Shown here: positions 32,688 to 33,872 of the stretch, piece by piece
How positions within the stretch are numbered: position 1 is the stretch's first letter
How the letters are laid out: the number at the start of each line of letters is the position of its first letter
Assembly (NCBI RefSeq): GCF_000426245.1
Contig: NZ_AUEZ01000083.1
Location: 1 to 33,872, forward strand
Length of the DNA stretch: 33,872 nt
Reading direction: 5' to 3'
From: Bradyrhizobium sp. Ai1a-2
GTDB lineage: Bacteria > Pseudomonadota > Alphaproteobacteria > Rhizobiales > Xanthobacteraceae
Notes under the pieces: model-generated
Databases searched by the model: none
Seen by the model: the letters and a program-made list of their open reading frames with translations, nothing else
Told to the model about the DNA's origin: nothing
Translations under genes and position numbers: made by a program

Positions 32688-33461
32688 CTATTCCTCGATC
32701 GCCGCCGTTACGAAGCCCACCGGGTCCGCATAGAACTCGCGCATCACCTTGTAGTGGTCTGTCTGCTCGACGGTAATGGGCTCAAGGTCGTATTTCGTCA
32801 GCCGCAACAGCGTCGCGTTGGGATAGGCCATCAGCACCGGCGAATGCGTGGCCATCAGCACCTGGCAATGCCCTGTTACGTCCATGCGGCGCAGCAGTTT
32901 CAGGAATTCGATCTGGCGCGCGGGCGACAGCGCGGACTCGGGTTCGTCGAAGATGAAGATACCCTGGCGCTGGCAGCGCTCCTCGAAGAAGCGCAAGAAG
33001 CCTTCGCCGTGGGAGTGCGAGAGGAAGTCGGGCGGCGGCGGTCCGAATGGGTCGTCCCGCGCGGCTTCGTCCAGATATCTCGCCACCGAGAAGAAGCTCT
33101 CAGCACGGAAGAACCAGCCTTTGGTGATCTTGGGTAGCCAGCTCGCGCGAAGGGCGGTCGCAAGCTCGCCGCCCATTGCCTCAATCGCTTCCGAATGATC
33201 GACCGGCCTATACCCGTTGCCGCCGCCGGCTTCGTCAAATCCGGCCAGCGCCGCAATCCCCTCCAGCAAGGTGGACTTGCCGGTGCCGTTCTCGCCGACG
33301 ATGATGGTGATCGCACGCTCGAAGCTCAGCTCGAAATCGTCCCGCAGTAAAGGCAGGCAAAATGGATAAGCCTCCCGATCCGTGATGCGGGTCGGATCCA
33401 GCCAGATGCGCTTGAGATAGGGCGCCGGCAGATTGATGGTTCGGCTTCTTCGTGAGGCCAT
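32688..33461 (-). CDS. COG3910-type predicted AAA ATPase, copy 1
   Basis: A 257-residue paralogue of the next gene, with the same order of motifs: Walker A GENGTGKSTLLEGIAALAGF, WFFRAESFFSVARYLDEAAR, SHSHGEGFLRFFEERCQRQG, Walker B FIFDEPESALSPARQIEFLK, and ATHSPVLMAYPNATLLRLTK. It differs mainly by a short Pro-rich insert (DPFGPPPPDFL) before the SHSHGEGF segment and by divergence in the N-terminal 30 residues. The ATG at 33461 (MASRRSRTINLPAPYLKRIW) was chosen by match to the paralogue; a GTG three codons earlier is possible. Upstream, at about 33570, an IS element begins. Confidence 0.85.
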   Translation of the reverse strand: MASRRSRTINLPAPYLKRIWLDPTRITDREAYPFCLPLLRDDFELSFERAITIIVGENGTGKSTLLEGIAALAGFDEAGGGNGYRPVDHSEAIEAMGGELATALRASWLPKITKGWFFRAESFFSVARYLDEAARDDPFGPPPPDFLSHSHGEGFLRFFEERCQRQGIFIFDEPESALSPARQIEFLKLLRRMDVTGHCQVLMATHSPVLMAYPNATLLRLTKYDLEPITVEQTDHYKVMREFYADPVGFVTAAIEE

Positions 33462-33571
33462 GGGGCGCACCTAACAACCGACGCAGTTCAGAGCTTCAAT
33501 CTCTGGCTGATTATCTGGTCGTCCGTGAAGAATCGCCCAAGCCATTGATGTGGAGTCGATTTTTCGGTCGT

Positions 33572-33872
33572 GAGGGGGTTTGAGATTGCAAGCTTTCGGG
33601 GTTTGACGCCGCAAAAGCTTGCAAATCTGCATTTGAGGATACCGCCGAATCGCGCGTCGTGATTCCCTCGGTCTGACCGGAGGGGACGATGAAGCCAAAG
33701 GAACGACGCGACAGCGGACAGGCCGATCTTCTGCGCTCCCGGCTGGACGCGATCCTCGACATGGATCATGCACTGGTGAAGCTTTCGCGGACGATCGACT
33801 GGTCGGTCCTGGAACAGCGGTTCGGTGCGGTGTATGAGGACAAGGCGGGCCGGCCGCCACTGCCGACACGGC
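33572..33872 (+). mobile_element. IS5/IS1182-like insertion sequence, left part (cut by window end)
   Basis: Sequence from roughly GAGGGGGTTTGAGATTGCAA (33572) to the window end is the leader of the transposase gene plus its first 61 codons. The left boundary is an estimate, since the other end and target duplication are outside. Inside the leader, TTGCAAGCTTT (33586-33596) and AAAGCTTGCAA (33614-33624) form an 11-bp hairpin that could shield the gene from outside transcription. Confidence 0.5.
33689..33872 (+). CDS. IS5/IS1182-type transposase, N-terminal part, partial
   Basis: The frame begins MKPKERRDSGQADLLRSRLD, then AILDMDHALVKLSRTIDWSV, LEQRFGAVYEDKAGRPPLPT, and leaves the window. This is the start of transposases that pair an N-terminal DUF772 domain with a DDE (DDE_Tnp_1) domain. 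AGGGGACG lies right before the ATG. It is unrelated in sequence to the IS at the other end of the window. Completeness and activity cannot be judged here. Confidence 0.8.
   Translation, partial: MKPKERRDSGQADLLRSRLDAILDMDHALVKLSRTIDWSVLEQRFGAVYEDKAGRPPLPTR

Overview
The window reads as chromosome of a Bradyrhizobium-like alphaproteobacterium (Nitrobacteraceae). The basis is high GC, the housekeeping set coaD / cyclophilins / queA / tgt / gyrA / ssb / uvrA, several families of intergenic repeats I associate with Bradyrhizobium, two direct-repeat LexA boxes of the alphaproteobacterial GTTC-N7-GTTC type, and an FNR/FixK-type box. The species call is inference. No tRNA, rRNA or CRISPR array was seen.

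Layout. 1-341: end of an IS5-family element cut by the window edge, inserted at a CTAG beside a repeat. 0.5-3.1 kb: small hypothetical genes and a GreA/GreB-type factor, with a gene-poor stretch at 1.5-2.3 kb. 3.4-9.9 kb: CNNM/CorC-like membrane protein, short formyltransferase, two tandem secreted proteins, a RidA pair, an EamA transporter and a caspase-like secreted protein. 10-12.8 kb (minus strand): orphan BrnA-like protein, cysK and tgt, with a zinc-ribbon gene on the plus strand between cysK and tgt. 12.9-16.1 kb (plus strand): a Thr/Lys-rich leader peptide and terminator ahead of an aspartate-semialdehyde dehydrogenase, a TetR regulator with an operator/promoter that has lost its obvious target, and a PepSY protein. 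16.1-19.4 kb (minus): coaD, exported cyclophilin, TonB-like protein, cytosolic cyclophilin, queA. 19.6-25.7 kb: small secreted protein, kup, gyrA, ssb. 26.2-31.8 kb: Omp25-like porin, uvrA, hemerythrin, HAD phosphatase. 31.9-33.5 kb: tandem duplicated COG3910-type ATPases. 33.7 kb-end: start of a second, different IS transposase.

How genes work together. queA and tgt belong to the queuosine pathway but are split by about 3.3 kb of plus-strand genes. ssb and uvrA each carry their own LexA box, so both look SOS-controlled even though a porin gene lies between them. The hemerythrin gene has an FNR/FixK-type box at the spacing expected for oxygen-limited activation. The best candidate for something undescribed is the apparent attenuator ahead of asd: promoter, nearly leaderless 23-codon peptide with six Thr and two Lys codons, an antiterminator segment just after them, and an intrinsic terminator. 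The Tgt protein, which has lost all four canonical zinc ligands, and the tandem ATPases next to an IS also merit attention.
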